From: Candidatus Egerieimonas intestinavium
GTDB lineage: Bacteria > Bacillota > Clostridia > Lachnospirales > Lachnospiraceae
Assembly: GCA_018711815.1 (NCBI GenBank)
Contig: DVHU01000099.1
Span: 1-64,000 of the forward strand
Length of the DNA stretch: 64,000 bases
Direction: 5' to 3'
Program-made: the position numbers and the translations under genes
Shown here: piece after piece, positions 36,670 through 46,223 of the stretch
Position numbering within the stretch: the first letter of the stretch is position 1
Layout of the letters: each line of letters opens with the position of its first letter
The notes under the pieces: model-generated
What the model was told of the DNA's origin: nothing
The model's input: the letters and a program-made list of their open reading frames with translations, nothing else
Database searches by the model: none

Positions 36670-39296
36670 ATATATTTTCCAAAATTACCAAGAGAACAAT
36701 GCTTCAAAATAAATCCCGGACCCTGGTTACCCTGATCGGCGTGGTGCTGTCCACGGCCATGATCACGGCGGTGACCTCCTTCGGGGCCAGTCTCCAGAAA
36801 TTTCTGGTGGACAGCAGCATCAGTCAGGAGGGGGACTGGCACGGGATGGCGGCGTATATCGATCAGCAGGAGAAGGAACAGCTGGAAGGGGATGAGCGGA
36901 TTTCCCAGTCCGCAGCCATCGGGGAAATCGGCTACGGGCTCTGGGAGGAGATGGGAGAGACTTACTGTACGCCCTATCTGTACCTGGAAAGCTTTTCTGA
37001 GGAAGCCTTTCAGATGATCCCTATCGATGTCTACGAGGGGCGGCTTCCGGAAAATGACCGGGAAATTTTGATCCCCTCCCTGCTGAGCCAGGGCAGGGCG
37101 GAAGGGATGGAGCTCCGGGTGGGCGATACCCTCTCCCTGACCCTGGGGAAACGGCTCTTAGGGGGAGAGACCCTCACCCAGAGAGATCTCTGGGCCAACG
37201 CGGAGAACAGATATCTGGAGCCGGGAGATCTGGAGCTTATGGGAGGAGAGGAGACCTTCCAGCCGGAGGAGCAGGAGACCTTCACCGTGGTGGGATTTTA
37301 CAGCGGCCTTCCCTGGAGCGGCTACGGGGAGGCGGGCTACAGCGTGATCGCCGGCCCGGGAGTTCAGGAGGCGGACAGCTGGCGCGTGCTGCTGCGGCTG
37401 GACCGCATGGGGGAAATCTATTCCCTGCGGCAGGAGCTGAAGGAGAGCTGCCCGGAGGCGGAATTTGAAATTCACGACGATTTGCTCCAGTGGTACGGTG
37501 TGGGCGACAATAGAAACTTGGCTCTGGTGATGATGAGCCTCATGGCCATTGTCATCGGTCTGATTATGGTGGGCGGAATTTCTTTGATTTACAACGCCTT
37601 CTCCATTTCCCTGCGGGAGAGAACCCGGCAGTTTGGACTTCTGAGCTCTGTGGGGGCCACCAAAAAGCAGCTGAAAAAGGCCTTGAATTATGAGGCCGCC
37701 AGCGTCTGCCTGTTGGGAATCCCCCTGGGCCTCCTTGGCGGACTAATCGGCATCGGCATCACCCTGCAGTTTATCGGTCCGCTGATGGCCAACTGGATTC
37801 ACGGGGTGGATCAGGGAATCCCCCTGAAGGTCTCCTGGATTGCCCTGGCTATAGCCGTGCTCTTTGCCCTGATCACGGTGAGGATTTCCGTGTGGATTCC
37901 GGCCAGGAGACTTAAGCATCTCTCGGCCATGGAGGCCATCCGCTCCAGTCAGGACGTGAAGATCAGCAGCCGGAAGGTACGCTCCGTCGGGCTTGGCGGA
38001 AAGCTCTTTGGTCTGGAGGGGATGCTGGCCTCCAAAAACTACCGGAGAGATAAGCGGAAATATCGGACCACTGTGGTGTCCCTGACCTTGAGCATCGTGC
38101 TTTTTGTCACCGCGGGAGCCTTCGTCAAATATCTGAACCAGGCGGGCCAGGACGTGTTTGCCAACTCCGAGATGGATCTGTATGTGGATTTGACGGGGGT
38201 GGAGGAGCTGGATGCTGCCCTCTTGGAGCTGCAGCAGACGGAAGGGGTGGAAGAAGTTTCCTTCTGTCGGCAGCTGAACGTGGATTGGATAGTCAAAGAG
38301 GAGCTGTTAACTGAGGAGGGAAAGCTCCACGGCTGGGAGAGGGCTGATGGCGGGAAGATTCTGGACTACAGCCTGGTTATCCTGCCTGACGAGCAGTTTG
38401 CAGCCTATGCCCAGGCCCAGGGAATAGATCCCGAGGAATTCCTGGGGCAGGAGAAACTCAAGGGAATCTATGTGGATCGGGTGAGAAGCTTAGATCCGGA
38501 AACCCAGCAGTATCAAAACCGCAGCCTGCTGAACCTGCAGGGTCCCACGGAGGTGGAGCTTGGCCGGGAGCAGTACGACGGTGAGAACAATGAGACCAGC
38601 GCCTTTGAAGCCTTCTTTTCTCTGGAGCTGACGGCCCGGGCGGAGGAGTTCCCCAGGGAGACCATGGCCAGCTATTTCTCGGATACCATCCTGGTGACGC
38701 TGCCGGAGAGCTCCTTTGGGGCCTATGAGGAGCAGCTGAAGGATATCCTTCAGCAGGAGGCCTATTTGAAGGCGCCGGAGCACCGGGAGGTGGCCCAGCA
38801 GCTGATCGATAAGGCTCAGGACAGGAATTCTGCTCTTTACCAGCATAATCTCTACGACATGAGGGAGAACACGGAGCGGGATCAGAATATTCTCCTGGTG
38901 ATCCGGGTACTTACCGGAGGCTTTGTGGGCTTAATGTCCCTGGTGGCGGTGGCCAATATTTTCAACACCATTTCCACTAACCTGTTCCTCAGGAGAAGAG
39001 AGTTCGCCGTGCTGCGCTCCATCGGCATGACCCAGAGGGGCTTCCGGCGGATGATGGGCTGTGAATGTCTCATCTACGGCCTGCGCTCCATCTTCTACGG
39101 AGTGCTGATTTCCGTGGGAACCAGCTACCTGGTATACCGGGGGACCAGCTTCGGCGTCCGCTATGACTACAGCCTGCCCTGGATTTACTGGGGAATCTCC
39201 GTGGCGGCGGTGCTGCTGGTGGTGGGCATCACCATGATTTACAGCATGAGGAAGATGAGAGGAGACAATATCATCGACGAGCTGAAGCAGGAGTAG
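36666..39296 (+). CDS. FtsX-like ABC transporter permease
   Basis: 876 aa, two FtsX-type halves (SLRERTRQFGLLSSVGATKKQ; FLRRREFAVLRSIGMTQRGFRRM). Confidence 0.92.
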   Translation: MNIFSKITKRTMLQNKSRTLVTLIGVVLSTAMITAVTSFGASLQKFLVDSSISQEGDWHGMAAYIDQQEKEQLEGDERISQSAAIGEIGYGLWEEMGETYCTPYLYLESFSEEAFQMIPIDVYEGRLPENDREILIPSLLSQGRAEGMELRVGDTLSLTLGKRLLGGETLTQRDLWANAENRYLEPGDLELMGGEETFQPEEQETFTVVGFYSGLPWSGYGEAGYSVIAGPGVQEADSWRVLLRLDRMGEIYSLRQELKESCPEAEFEIHDDLLQWYGVGDNRNLALVMMSLMAIVIGLIMVGGISLIYNAFSISLRERTRQFGLLSSVGATKKQLKKALNYEAASVCLLGIPLGLLGGLIGIGITLQFIGPLMANWIHGVDQGIPLKVSWIALAIAVLFALITVRISVWIPARRLKHLSAMEAIRSSQDVKISSRKVRSVGLGGKLFGLEGMLASKNYRRDKRKYRTTVVSLTLSIVLFVTAGAFVKYLNQAGQDVFANSEMDLYVDLTGVEELDAALLELQQTEGVEEVSFCRQLNVDWIVKEELLTEEGKLHGWERADGGKILDYSLVILPDEQFAAYAQAQGIDPEEFLGQEKLKGIYVDRVRSLDPETQQYQNRSLLNLQGPTEVELGREQYDGENNETSAFEAFFSLELTARAEEFPRETMASYFSDTILVTLPESSFGAYEEQLKDILQQEAYLKAPEHREVAQQLIDKAQDRNSALYQHNLYDMRENTERDQNILLVIRVLTGGFVGLMSLVAVANIFNTISTNLFLRRREFAVLRSIGMTQRGFRRMMGCECLIYGLRSIFYGVLISVGTSYLVYRGTSFGVRYDYSLPWIYWGISVAAVLLVVGITMIYSMRKMRGDNIIDELKQE

Positions 39297-39308
39297 CGAG
39301 TGTATACG

Positions 39309-39347
39309 AAAAGACGCAGCTGTCCACGGACGGCTGCGTCTTTTTTG
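39309..39347 (+). terminator. Rho-independent terminator
   Basis: AAAGACGCAGC tgtccacggacg GCTGCGTCTTTTTT. Confidence 0.85.
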
Positions 39348-39472
39348 TACGCGGCAGGGCAGGCTGCCTCTGTTTTTAGAAAGTTTTTAGAAATGTCTTT
39401 CTTTGTTTATACCAAAAAGTAACCTTACTATGCTATAATGGTACGTAGCAAAAGCAGGAAGAGGACATTTCT

Positions 39473-40963
39473 ATGAAGCTGAAAACCCGAATTATCGTAT
39501 CGTTTTTCGCCATTATTTTCGTTCCCCTTCTGCTCTCGGCAGTTTCTTTGGCGGCCTTCACGCAGCACCAGCTGAACAGTCTGGAGGAGCAGTATGGAAT
39601 TGAGGATGCCACCTACGACATTCTCAACAGCTCCGCGCTGCTCAGCAAAATGACTAAGGGAACCTTTGAGTGGCTTCAGGAGGCGGCCCAGGAAGAACCC
39701 GAGAAGCTGGAGGATAAGGAAAAGCTGGCGGAGATTGATGAACGTCTCAATAAACAAAATTCCTATCTCCTGGTGCGCAAGAACAGGGAGATTTATTACT
39801 GCGGAGCCCTGGATGAGGGCTCCGCCCTTCTGGCGGAGCTGCCCAAGTATGGGGATTTTCTGGCGGGCTCAGACAAGGGCCTTTACATTGGGGGCGACGA
39901 CCAGGCATTGGTAAAGCAGGTGGACTTCACCTTTTCCGATGACTCCCAGGGCAGCGTGTTTATCGTCACCCGGGCGGACGCAGTTATTCCCCAGGTTAAG
40001 AGCCTGACGGCCAACATGCTCTTTGTGGTGATTCTGATTTTGATCATCACCAGTTTATCCTTAAGTTTCTGGACCTACCGGGGCGTGATCGCGCCGCTGA
40101 ACCTTCTGAAAAAAGCCACCAACAACATCAAGGAGGGCAATCTGGACTTCGTGGTGGAGGGCTGCGACGTGGTGGAGATCAATGATCTGTGCCAGGATTT
40201 TGAGGAGATGCGTCAGCGGCTGAAGGCTTCCACCGAGGAGAAGGTCAAGTTCGACAAGGAAAATAAAGAGCTCATCAGCAACATCGCCCATGACCTGAAG
40301 ACGCCCATCACGGCGGTGAAAGGCTATGCGGAGGGACTCATGGATGGGGTGGCCAACACCCCGGAGAAGCAGGAGAGGTACATCAAGACCATTTACAACA
40401 AGGCCACGGAGATGGACCGGCTGATCAATGAGCTTACGGTGTATTCCAAGATCGACACCAACCGAATCCCCTACACCTTCAGCAAGGTGACGGTGACCGA
40501 GTACTTCAACGACTGCGCTGAGGATTTGGCCATGGAGCTGGAGGCCAAGGGGGTAGAGCTCAATTACCTGAATTATGTGGCTGACGACGTGAAGGTCATC
40601 GCAGATGTGGAGCAGATCACCCGGGTGATCAACAACATTGTCAGCAATTCCCTGAAATACATGAACAAGCCCAAGGGCGTCATCAACCTCCGGGTCCGGG
40701 ATGTGGGAGACTTCATCCAGGTGGAGATCGAGGACAACGGTAAGGGTATTGCCCAGAAGGATCTGGTGAATATCTTTGAGCGGTTCTACAGGACGGATGC
40801 TTCCAGAAATTCCAGCAAGGGAGGCAGCGGCATCGGCCTGTCCATCGTAAAGAAGATCATGGAGGATCACGGGGGCAAGGTTTGGGCCACCAGCAAGGAA
40901 AACATCGGCACAGTGATGTATTTTGTGCTTAGAAAATATCAGGAGGTACCGGTAAATGAGTAG
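39473..40963 (+). CDS. sensor histidine kinase (HAMP)
   Basis: SNIAHDLKTPITAVKGYAEG, GSGIGLSIVKKI. Confidence 0.93.
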   Translation: MKLKTRIIVSFFAIIFVPLLLSAVSLAAFTQHQLNSLEEQYGIEDATYDILNSSALLSKMTKGTFEWLQEAAQEEPEKLEDKEKLAEIDERLNKQNSYLLVRKNREIYYCGALDEGSALLAELPKYGDFLAGSDKGLYIGGDDQALVKQVDFTFSDDSQGSVFIVTRADAVIPQVKSLTANMLFVVILILIITSLSLSFWTYRGVIAPLNLLKKATNNIKEGNLDFVVEGCDVVEINDLCQDFEEMRQRLKASTEEKVKFDKENKELISNIAHDLKTPITAVKGYAEGLMDGVANTPEKQERYIKTIYNKATEMDRLINELTVYSKIDTNRIPYTFSKVTVTEYFNDCAEDLAMELEAKGVELNYLNYVADDVKVIADVEQITRVINNIVSNSLKYMNKPKGVINLRVRDVGDFIQVEIEDNGKGIAQKDLVNIFERFYRTDASRNSSKGGSGIGLSIVKKIMEDHGGKVWATSKENIGTVMYFVLRKYQEVPVNE

Positions 40964-41645
40964 GATTTTGATTATTGAGGATGAGACAGAAATTGCAGAC
41001 CTGGAGCGGGACTACCTGGAGCTTTCAGGCTTCGAGGTGGAAATTGAGCACCAGGGGGACGTAGGCCTAAAGAGGGCCCTCACGGAGGACTACGATTTGT
41101 TTATCCTGGACTTAATGCTTCCGGGCATGGACGGCTTTGAGATCTGCCGGGAGATCCGCAGGAGCAAGAACACACCGGTACTGATGGTATCCGCCAAGAA
41201 GGACGACATTGACAAGATCCGGGGGCTGGGTCTGGGGGCTGACGACTATATCACAAAGCCCTTCTCCCCCAGCGAGCTGGTGGCCCGGGTGAAGGCCCAT
41301 CTGGCCCGGTACGAGCGGCTGATCGGCAGCGGAATTCAGGAGAACGATGTCATTGAGATTCGAGGGCTTAAGATCGACAAGACGGCCCGGAGAGTCTGGG
41401 TAAACGGAGAGGAAAAGAATTTTACCACCAAGGAGTTCGACCTTCTGACCTTCCTGGCGCAAAATCCCAACCGGGTATTTACCAAGGACGAACTTTTCAA
41501 GGAAATCTGGGATATGGAGTCCATCGGGGATATCGCCACGGTGACGGTGCATATCAAGAAGATCCGGGAAAAAATTGAATTTAATACGGCCAAGCCCCAG
41601 TATATAGAGACTATCTGGGGAGTGGGATACCGCTTTAAGGTGTAA
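40956..41645 (+). CDS. OmpR-family response regulator
   Basis: ILIIEDETEIADLERDYLEL, DLMLPGMDGFE, winged helix. Confidence 0.94.
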   Translation: MSRILIIEDETEIADLERDYLELSGFEVEIEHQGDVGLKRALTEDYDLFILDLMLPGMDGFEICREIRRSKNTPVLMVSAKKDDIDKIRGLGLGADDYITKPFSPSELVARVKAHLARYERLIGSGIQENDVIEIRGLKIDKTARRVWVNGEEKNFTTKEFDLLTFLAQNPNRVFTKDELFKEIWDMESIGDIATVTVHIKKIREKIEFNTAKPQYIETIWGVGYRFKV

Positions 41646-41654
41646 GGAGAGGCC

Positions 41655-42245
41655 ATGAACCACATTTTCTATATCATGGGAAAGAGCGCTTCCGGTAAAG
41701 ACAGCATTTACCGGGAGCTTTTGCGCGGATTCGCGGGAAAATTAGAGAAGATTGTCCTGTACACCACCCGGCCCATGCGGGAGGGGGAGCAGGAGGGAAG
41801 AGAATACTTTTTCGTGGACGAGAGCAGGTTTCAGCAGTTCGCCGCGGAGGGAAAGCTGATGGAGGAGCGGGCCTACTCCACCATCCATGGGATCTGGCGG
41901 TATTTCACTGCGGACGACGGGCAGATCGACCTGAGGGAGCACTCCTATCTGGGCATCGGGACCCTGGAATCCTACCTGCAGCTGAAAAAGTATTTCCCCC
42001 AGGGAGTTCTGTGCCCCATCTATGTGCAGGTGGAGGACGGAGAGCGCCTAAGCCGTGCCCTGGCCCGGGAGCGGGAACAGGCATCTCCTAAATATGCGGA
42101 GCTGTGCCGGCGGTTCCTGGCGGACTGCGAGGACTTTTCCGAGGAGAAGATCGCCGAGGCCGGGATAGAGCGGCGCTTCGATAATGGGAATTTTCAGATT
42201 TGTCTGGCAGAGATTGAAACTTATATTAAAACTGTGTTATACTAA
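41655..42245 (+). CDS. guanylate kinase-like protein
   Basis: MGKSASGKDSIYREL P-loop, YTTRPMREGEQEGREYFFVD. Confidence 0.8.
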   Translation: MNHIFYIMGKSASGKDSIYRELLRGFAGKLEKIVLYTTRPMREGEQEGREYFFVDESRFQQFAAEGKLMEERAYSTIHGIWRYFTADDGQIDLREHSYLGIGTLESYLQLKKYFPQGVLCPIYVQVEDGERLSRALAREREQASPKYAELCRRFLADCEDFSEEKIAEAGIERRFDNGNFQICLAEIETYIKTVLY

Positions 42246-42278
42246 ATTAGGAATTCTATTCAGTGAAGGAGAGGCCGG

Positions 42279-43268
42279 ATGCGGACATTTGACAGTGTGA
42301 TCGGACATAAGGAAATCATCAGCCACCTTCGCAGCGCAATTTCTATGGGCAAGGTCTCCCACGCTTACCTGTTCTGCGGGGAGGAGGGAGCCGGAAAGAA
42401 CCTGCTGGCAACGATCTTCGCCCAGGCCCTGCAGTGCGAAAAGAGAGGGACGGATCCCTGCGGCGTCTGCAGCTCCTGCAAAAAGGCGGAGGGAGGGAAT
42501 CATCCGGATATCATCCGGGTGACCCACGAGAAGCCTGCCTCCATCGGAATCGAGGAGATTCGGAGCCAGTTGGTGGAGGATGTGGGAATTAAGCCCTACA
42601 CCGGCCCGTATAAGATATACATTGTAGATGAAGCGGAGAAGCTGACGGTTCAGGCGCAGAACGCCATATTAAAGACCATAGAGGAGCCGCCGGCCTACGC
42701 GGTTATTTTGCTTTTGACCAGCAATGCGGAAGCGTTGCTTCCTACCATCAGCTCACGCTGCGTGAAGCTGAAGCTAAAGGCGGTGAGTGACACCATGATT
42801 AAAAATTATTTGATTGACGCCTGCCGGCTGCCGGATTACCAGGCGGAGATGGACGCGGCTTTTGCCCAGGGAAATGTGGGAAAGGCCCAGAAGATAGCCA
42901 CGTCGGAGGAGTTTTCCCAGATTCGGGACTATGCCCTGCGGATCTTAAAGTATTCCAAGGACATGCCCATGCAGGAGCTGGTGGAGACCATGAAGCGGCT
43001 GGCCCAGGAGAAGGAGACTATCTATGATTACTTAGATCTGTTCCTCCTGTGGTTTCGGGATGTGCTGCTTTTTAAAGCCACGTGGGAGGTAGACAACCTG
43101 GTCTTTAAACAGGAAATCAACGCAATACGGGAACGGGCCCGGAGCAGCTCATATGAGGGGCTGGAGTCGATTATCAACGCCATTGATAAGGCCAAGAGCA
43201 GACTCCACGCCAACGTAAATTTTGAGCTGACTATGGAGCTTCTGTTCCTGACAATTCGGGAGAACTGA
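42279..43268 (+). CDS. holB: DNA polymerase III subunit delta'
   Basis: HAYLFCGEEGAGKNLLA, CGVCSSCKKAEGGNHPDI, VDEAEKLTVQAQNAILKTIEEPP. Confidence 0.92.
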   Translation: MRTFDSVIGHKEIISHLRSAISMGKVSHAYLFCGEEGAGKNLLATIFAQALQCEKRGTDPCGVCSSCKKAEGGNHPDIIRVTHEKPASIGIEEIRSQLVEDVGIKPYTGPYKIYIVDEAEKLTVQAQNAILKTIEEPPAYAVILLLTSNAEALLPTISSRCVKLKLKAVSDTMIKNYLIDACRLPDYQAEMDAAFAQGNVGKAQKIATSEEFSQIRDYALRILKYSKDMPMQELVETMKRLAQEKETIYDYLDLFLLWFRDVLLFKATWEVDNLVFKQEINAIRERARSSSYEGLESIINAIDKAKSRLHANVNFELTMELLFLTIREN

Positions 43269-43269
43269 G

Positions 43270-44157
43270 ATGATTAAAATTATTGGAGTTCGGTTCCGCA
43301 ATGTGGGCAAGGTTTACTACTTTAATCCCAAGGAGCTGAAAATAAAGGCGGGAGACCACGTGATTGTGGAGACGGCCCGGGGCGTGGAGTACGGGACGGT
43401 GGTTCTGGGCCCCAAGGAGGTGGAGGACAGCAAGGTGGTGCAGCCCCTGAAGGATGTGATCCGCCTGGCCACCCAGAAGGACGATAACCGGGAGGAGAAC
43501 AACCGCCGCAAGGAGAGGGAGGCCTTCCAGATCTGTCAGCAGAAGATCAAGGCCCATAACCTGGAAATGAAGCTTATCGAGGCGGAATACACCTTTGACA
43601 ACAATAAGGTGCTTTTCTATTTTACCGCTGACGGACGGATTGATTTCCGGGAGCTGGTGAAGGATCTGGCCTCCGTGTTCAAGACGAGGATCGAGCTGCG
43701 CCAGATCGGTGTCAGGGATGAGACGAAGATTCTGGGAGGAATCGGGATCTGCGGCCGGCCCCTGTGCTGCCACACTTACCTGTCAGAGTTTGCCCCGGTA
43801 TCTATCAAGATGGCCAAGGAGCAGAATCTGTCCCTGAATCCCACCAAGATCTCCGGGGTTTGCGGACGGCTCATGTGCTGTCTGAAAAATGAGCAGGAAA
43901 CCTACGAGTATCTGAACAAGAAGCTGCCCAATGTGGGCGATACGGTGACTACGCCGGAGGGAATCCGGGGGGAGGTTACCAGCGTTAATGTGCTGCGCCA
44001 GCTGGTGAAGGTGGTTGTGGACGTCAATGACGAGAAGGAAATCCAGGAGTACAAGGTGGAGGAGCTAAAGTTTAAGCCCCGCCACGGAAAGAAGGACAAG
44101 CAAAAGATCTCCAAGGAGGAGATGAAGGCCCTGGAAGCCCTGGAAAAGGAAAAATAG
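43270..44157 (+). CDS. ricT: PSP1-domain protein (RicT/YaaT-like)
   Basis: IRFRNVGKVYYFNP, CGRPLCCHTYLSEF, SGVCGRLMCCLKNEQETYEYL. Confidence 0.93.
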   Translation: MIKIIGVRFRNVGKVYYFNPKELKIKAGDHVIVETARGVEYGTVVLGPKEVEDSKVVQPLKDVIRLATQKDDNREENNRRKEREAFQICQQKIKAHNLEMKLIEAEYTFDNNKVLFYFTADGRIDFRELVKDLASVFKTRIELRQIGVRDETKILGGIGICGRPLCCHTYLSEFAPVSIKMAKEQNLSLNPTKISGVCGRLMCCLKNEQETYEYLNKKLPNVGDTVTTPEGIRGEVTSVNVLRQLVKVVVDVNDEKEIQEYKVEELKFKPRHGKKDKQKISKEEMKALEALEKEK

Positions 44158-44163
44158 AGAGGA

Positions 44164-44928
44164 TTGGAAAGCCCAATGACAGTGGAATTGTTGGAGGGGG
44201 AGCGGCTGGACGACCTGCAGAATGGTTACCGGCTGATACAGGATCCCCGGGATTTCTGCTACGGCATAGACGCCGTGCTTCTGGCCTGGTTTGCCCGGGT
44301 GAAGCCGGGGGAGCAGGTGCTGGATTTGGGAACCGGCTCCGGGGTGGTGCCTCTGCTTTTGAAGGGGCGGACTCAGGGAGGACATTTCACCGGACTGGAG
44401 ATTCAGGAGAAGAGCGCGGCCATGGCCCGCAGAAGCGTCGCCTGGAATCATCTGGAGCGGGAGGTGTCCATCGTAACCGGAGATATTAAGGAAGCCGCCG
44501 GCATTTTTGGCCCGGCTTCTTTTCATGTGGTGACCAGCAATCCGCCGTATATGACCGGAAACCATGGATTGGTGAATCCCCATCAGCCCAAGGCCATAGC
44601 CCGCCATGAGGTTCTCTGTACCCTGGAGGATGTGGTAAGCCAGGCGGCCAAGGTGCTGGTGAGCAACGGCAGATTTTACATGGTCCACCGGCCCTTCCGG
44701 CTGGCGGAGATCATGGGCGTGCTGATGAAATATAATCTGGAGCCCAAGAGGATGCAGCTGGTGCACCCCTATGTGGACAGGGAACCCAACATGGTGCTCA
44801 TCGAGGCTCTGCGGGGCGGCAGGCCCCGGATCACCGTGGAGAAGCCCCTGATCGTGTATCAGAGTCCAGGGGTCTACACCAGGGACATTGAGGAAATTTA
44901 TGCGCCGAGAGATGGCGCCGGGGATTAA
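44164..44928 (+). CDS. tRNA1(Val) (adenine-N6)-methyltransferase-like
   Basis: GIDAVLLAWF, VLDLGTGSGVVPLLL, TSNPPYM (NPPY). Confidence 0.87.
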   Translation: MESPMTVELLEGERLDDLQNGYRLIQDPRDFCYGIDAVLLAWFARVKPGEQVLDLGTGSGVVPLLLKGRTQGGHFTGLEIQEKSAAMARRSVAWNHLEREVSIVTGDIKEAAGIFGPASFHVVTSNPPYMTGNHGLVNPHQPKAIARHEVLCTLEDVVSQAAKVLVSNGRFYMVHRPFRLAEIMGVLMKYNLEPKRMQLVHPYVDREPNMVLIEALRGGRPRITVEKPLIVYQSPGVYTRDIEEIYAPRDGAGD

Positions 44929-44948
44929 GAGAAGCAGGAGGAGAGGAT

Positions 44949-45788
44949 ATGGCAGGAACTCTGTATCTGTGCGCCACACCCATAGGAAATCTGGAGGATA
45001 TCACTCTGCGGGTGCTGCGTACCCTGCGGGAGGCGGATCTGATTGCCGCGGAGGATACCCGCAACAGCATTAAGCTTCTGAACCATTTTGAGATCAGGAC
45101 CCCCATGACCAGCTACCATGAATATAATAAGATAGAAAAGGGACGGGAGCTGGTGGATAAGCTTCTGGGGGGAGCCAATGTGGCTCTTATCACCGACGCC
45201 GGAACCCCGGGGATCTCAGATCCCGGGGAGGAGCTGGTGCGGATGTGCCACGAGGCGGGGGTGACGGTGACTTCCCTGCCGGGCCCCGCGGCCTGTATCA
45301 CAGCTTTGACCCTCTCGGGCCAGAGTACCAGAAGATTTGCCTTTGAGGCCTTTCTCCCCTCGGATAAGAAGGAGCGGAGGGCTATCCTGGAGGAGCTGAA
45401 GACCGAGACCCGAACCATCATCCTCTACGAGGCGCCCCACCGGCTTCTGCGCACCCTGCAGGAGCTTTTGGAGGTGCTGGGGGAGCGGAGAGTGACCGTC
45501 TGCCGGGAGCTCACCAAGAAGCATGAGACTGCATTTTTGACCACCCTCTCCGGGGCGGCGGCCCATTATCAGGAGCAGGAGCCCAAGGGGGAGTGCGTGC
45601 TGGTGCTGGAGGGAAGGAGCCGCCGGGAGATGGAGCGGGAGCGGCAGGAGAGCTGGCAGGAGCTCACCCTGGAGGAGCACATGGCCTTCTACCAGAATCA
45701 GGGGATGGATAAAAAGAGCGCCATGAAGCAGGTGGCAAAGGATCGGGGAGTGTCAAAGCGGGATATTTACCAGGAGCTGAACCGATAA
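44949..45788 (+). CDS. rsmI: 16S rRNA (cytidine(1402)-2'-O)-methyltransferase
   Basis: GTLYLCATPIGNLEDITLRVLRTL, AEDTRNS, DAGTPGISDPG. Confidence 0.95.
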   Translation: MAGTLYLCATPIGNLEDITLRVLRTLREADLIAAEDTRNSIKLLNHFEIRTPMTSYHEYNKIEKGRELVDKLLGGANVALITDAGTPGISDPGEELVRMCHEAGVTVTSLPGPAACITALTLSGQSTRRFAFEAFLPSDKKERRAILEELKTETRTIILYEAPHRLLRTLQELLEVLGERRVTVCRELTKKHETAFLTTLSGAAAHYQEQEPKGECVLVLEGRSRREMERERQESWQELTLEEHMAFYQNQGMDKKSAMKQVAKDRGVSKRDIYQELNR

Positions 45789-45827
45789 GCGGGGAATATT
45801 TTCCCTAAAAGCCGCAAGAAGTTCTTG

Positions 45828-45860
45828 ACATTACCTGAGAGTTAGTTTAAACTACTCATT
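45828..45860 (+). promoter_or_regulatory. feo operon promoter with metalloregulator-type palindrome
   Basis: TTGACA-N17-TAAACT with perfect 12-bp palindrome TAGTTTAAACTA (45843-45854) overlapping the -10. Confidence 0.5.
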
Positions 45861-45922
45861 AGTAAACGATGACTAACTGCGAGACGGATCGGCGCGGAGC
45901 CGGTCGGGAGGATTTAGATAAG

Positions 45923-46135
45923 ATGAATCTATTGGATGCCAAGGAAGGCGAAGAATATATGGTGAAGGGTATTGCCACAGAGGATGAGGAGCTGGAAGCA
46001 TTCCTGTTTTCTCTGGGCTGCTACAGCGGCGAGCCGATTACGGTGGTTTCCCATCTGAAGGGCGGCTGCGTGGTTTCCATCAAGGATGGAAGGTACAATA
46101 TAGATACTGATTTAGCGAGAGCTATTTCAATATAA
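45923..46135 (+). CDS. feoA: ferrous iron transport protein A
   Basis: Short SH3-like FeoA protein immediately upstream of feoB; RBS GGAGGA. Confidence 0.85.
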   Translation: MNLLDAKEGEEYMVKGIATEDEELEAFLFSLGCYSGEPITVVSHLKGGCVVSIKDGRYNIDTDLARAISI

Positions 46136-46223
46136 TAGCAGGGCGGCCGCTGAGCGCAGCGGTCAGGTGCCCACAGGGGTTAGTCTGTGCTAATTATTTT
46201 TTAATGAAGGAGGAGCTTGGGAT

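Noticed and set aside
46136-46223. feoA-feoB intergenic hairpins (GGCCGCTGAGCGCAGCGGTC; CACAG..CTGTG)
   Set aside because: Short and without T-run or a recognisable RNA class; not enough to call a regulator.
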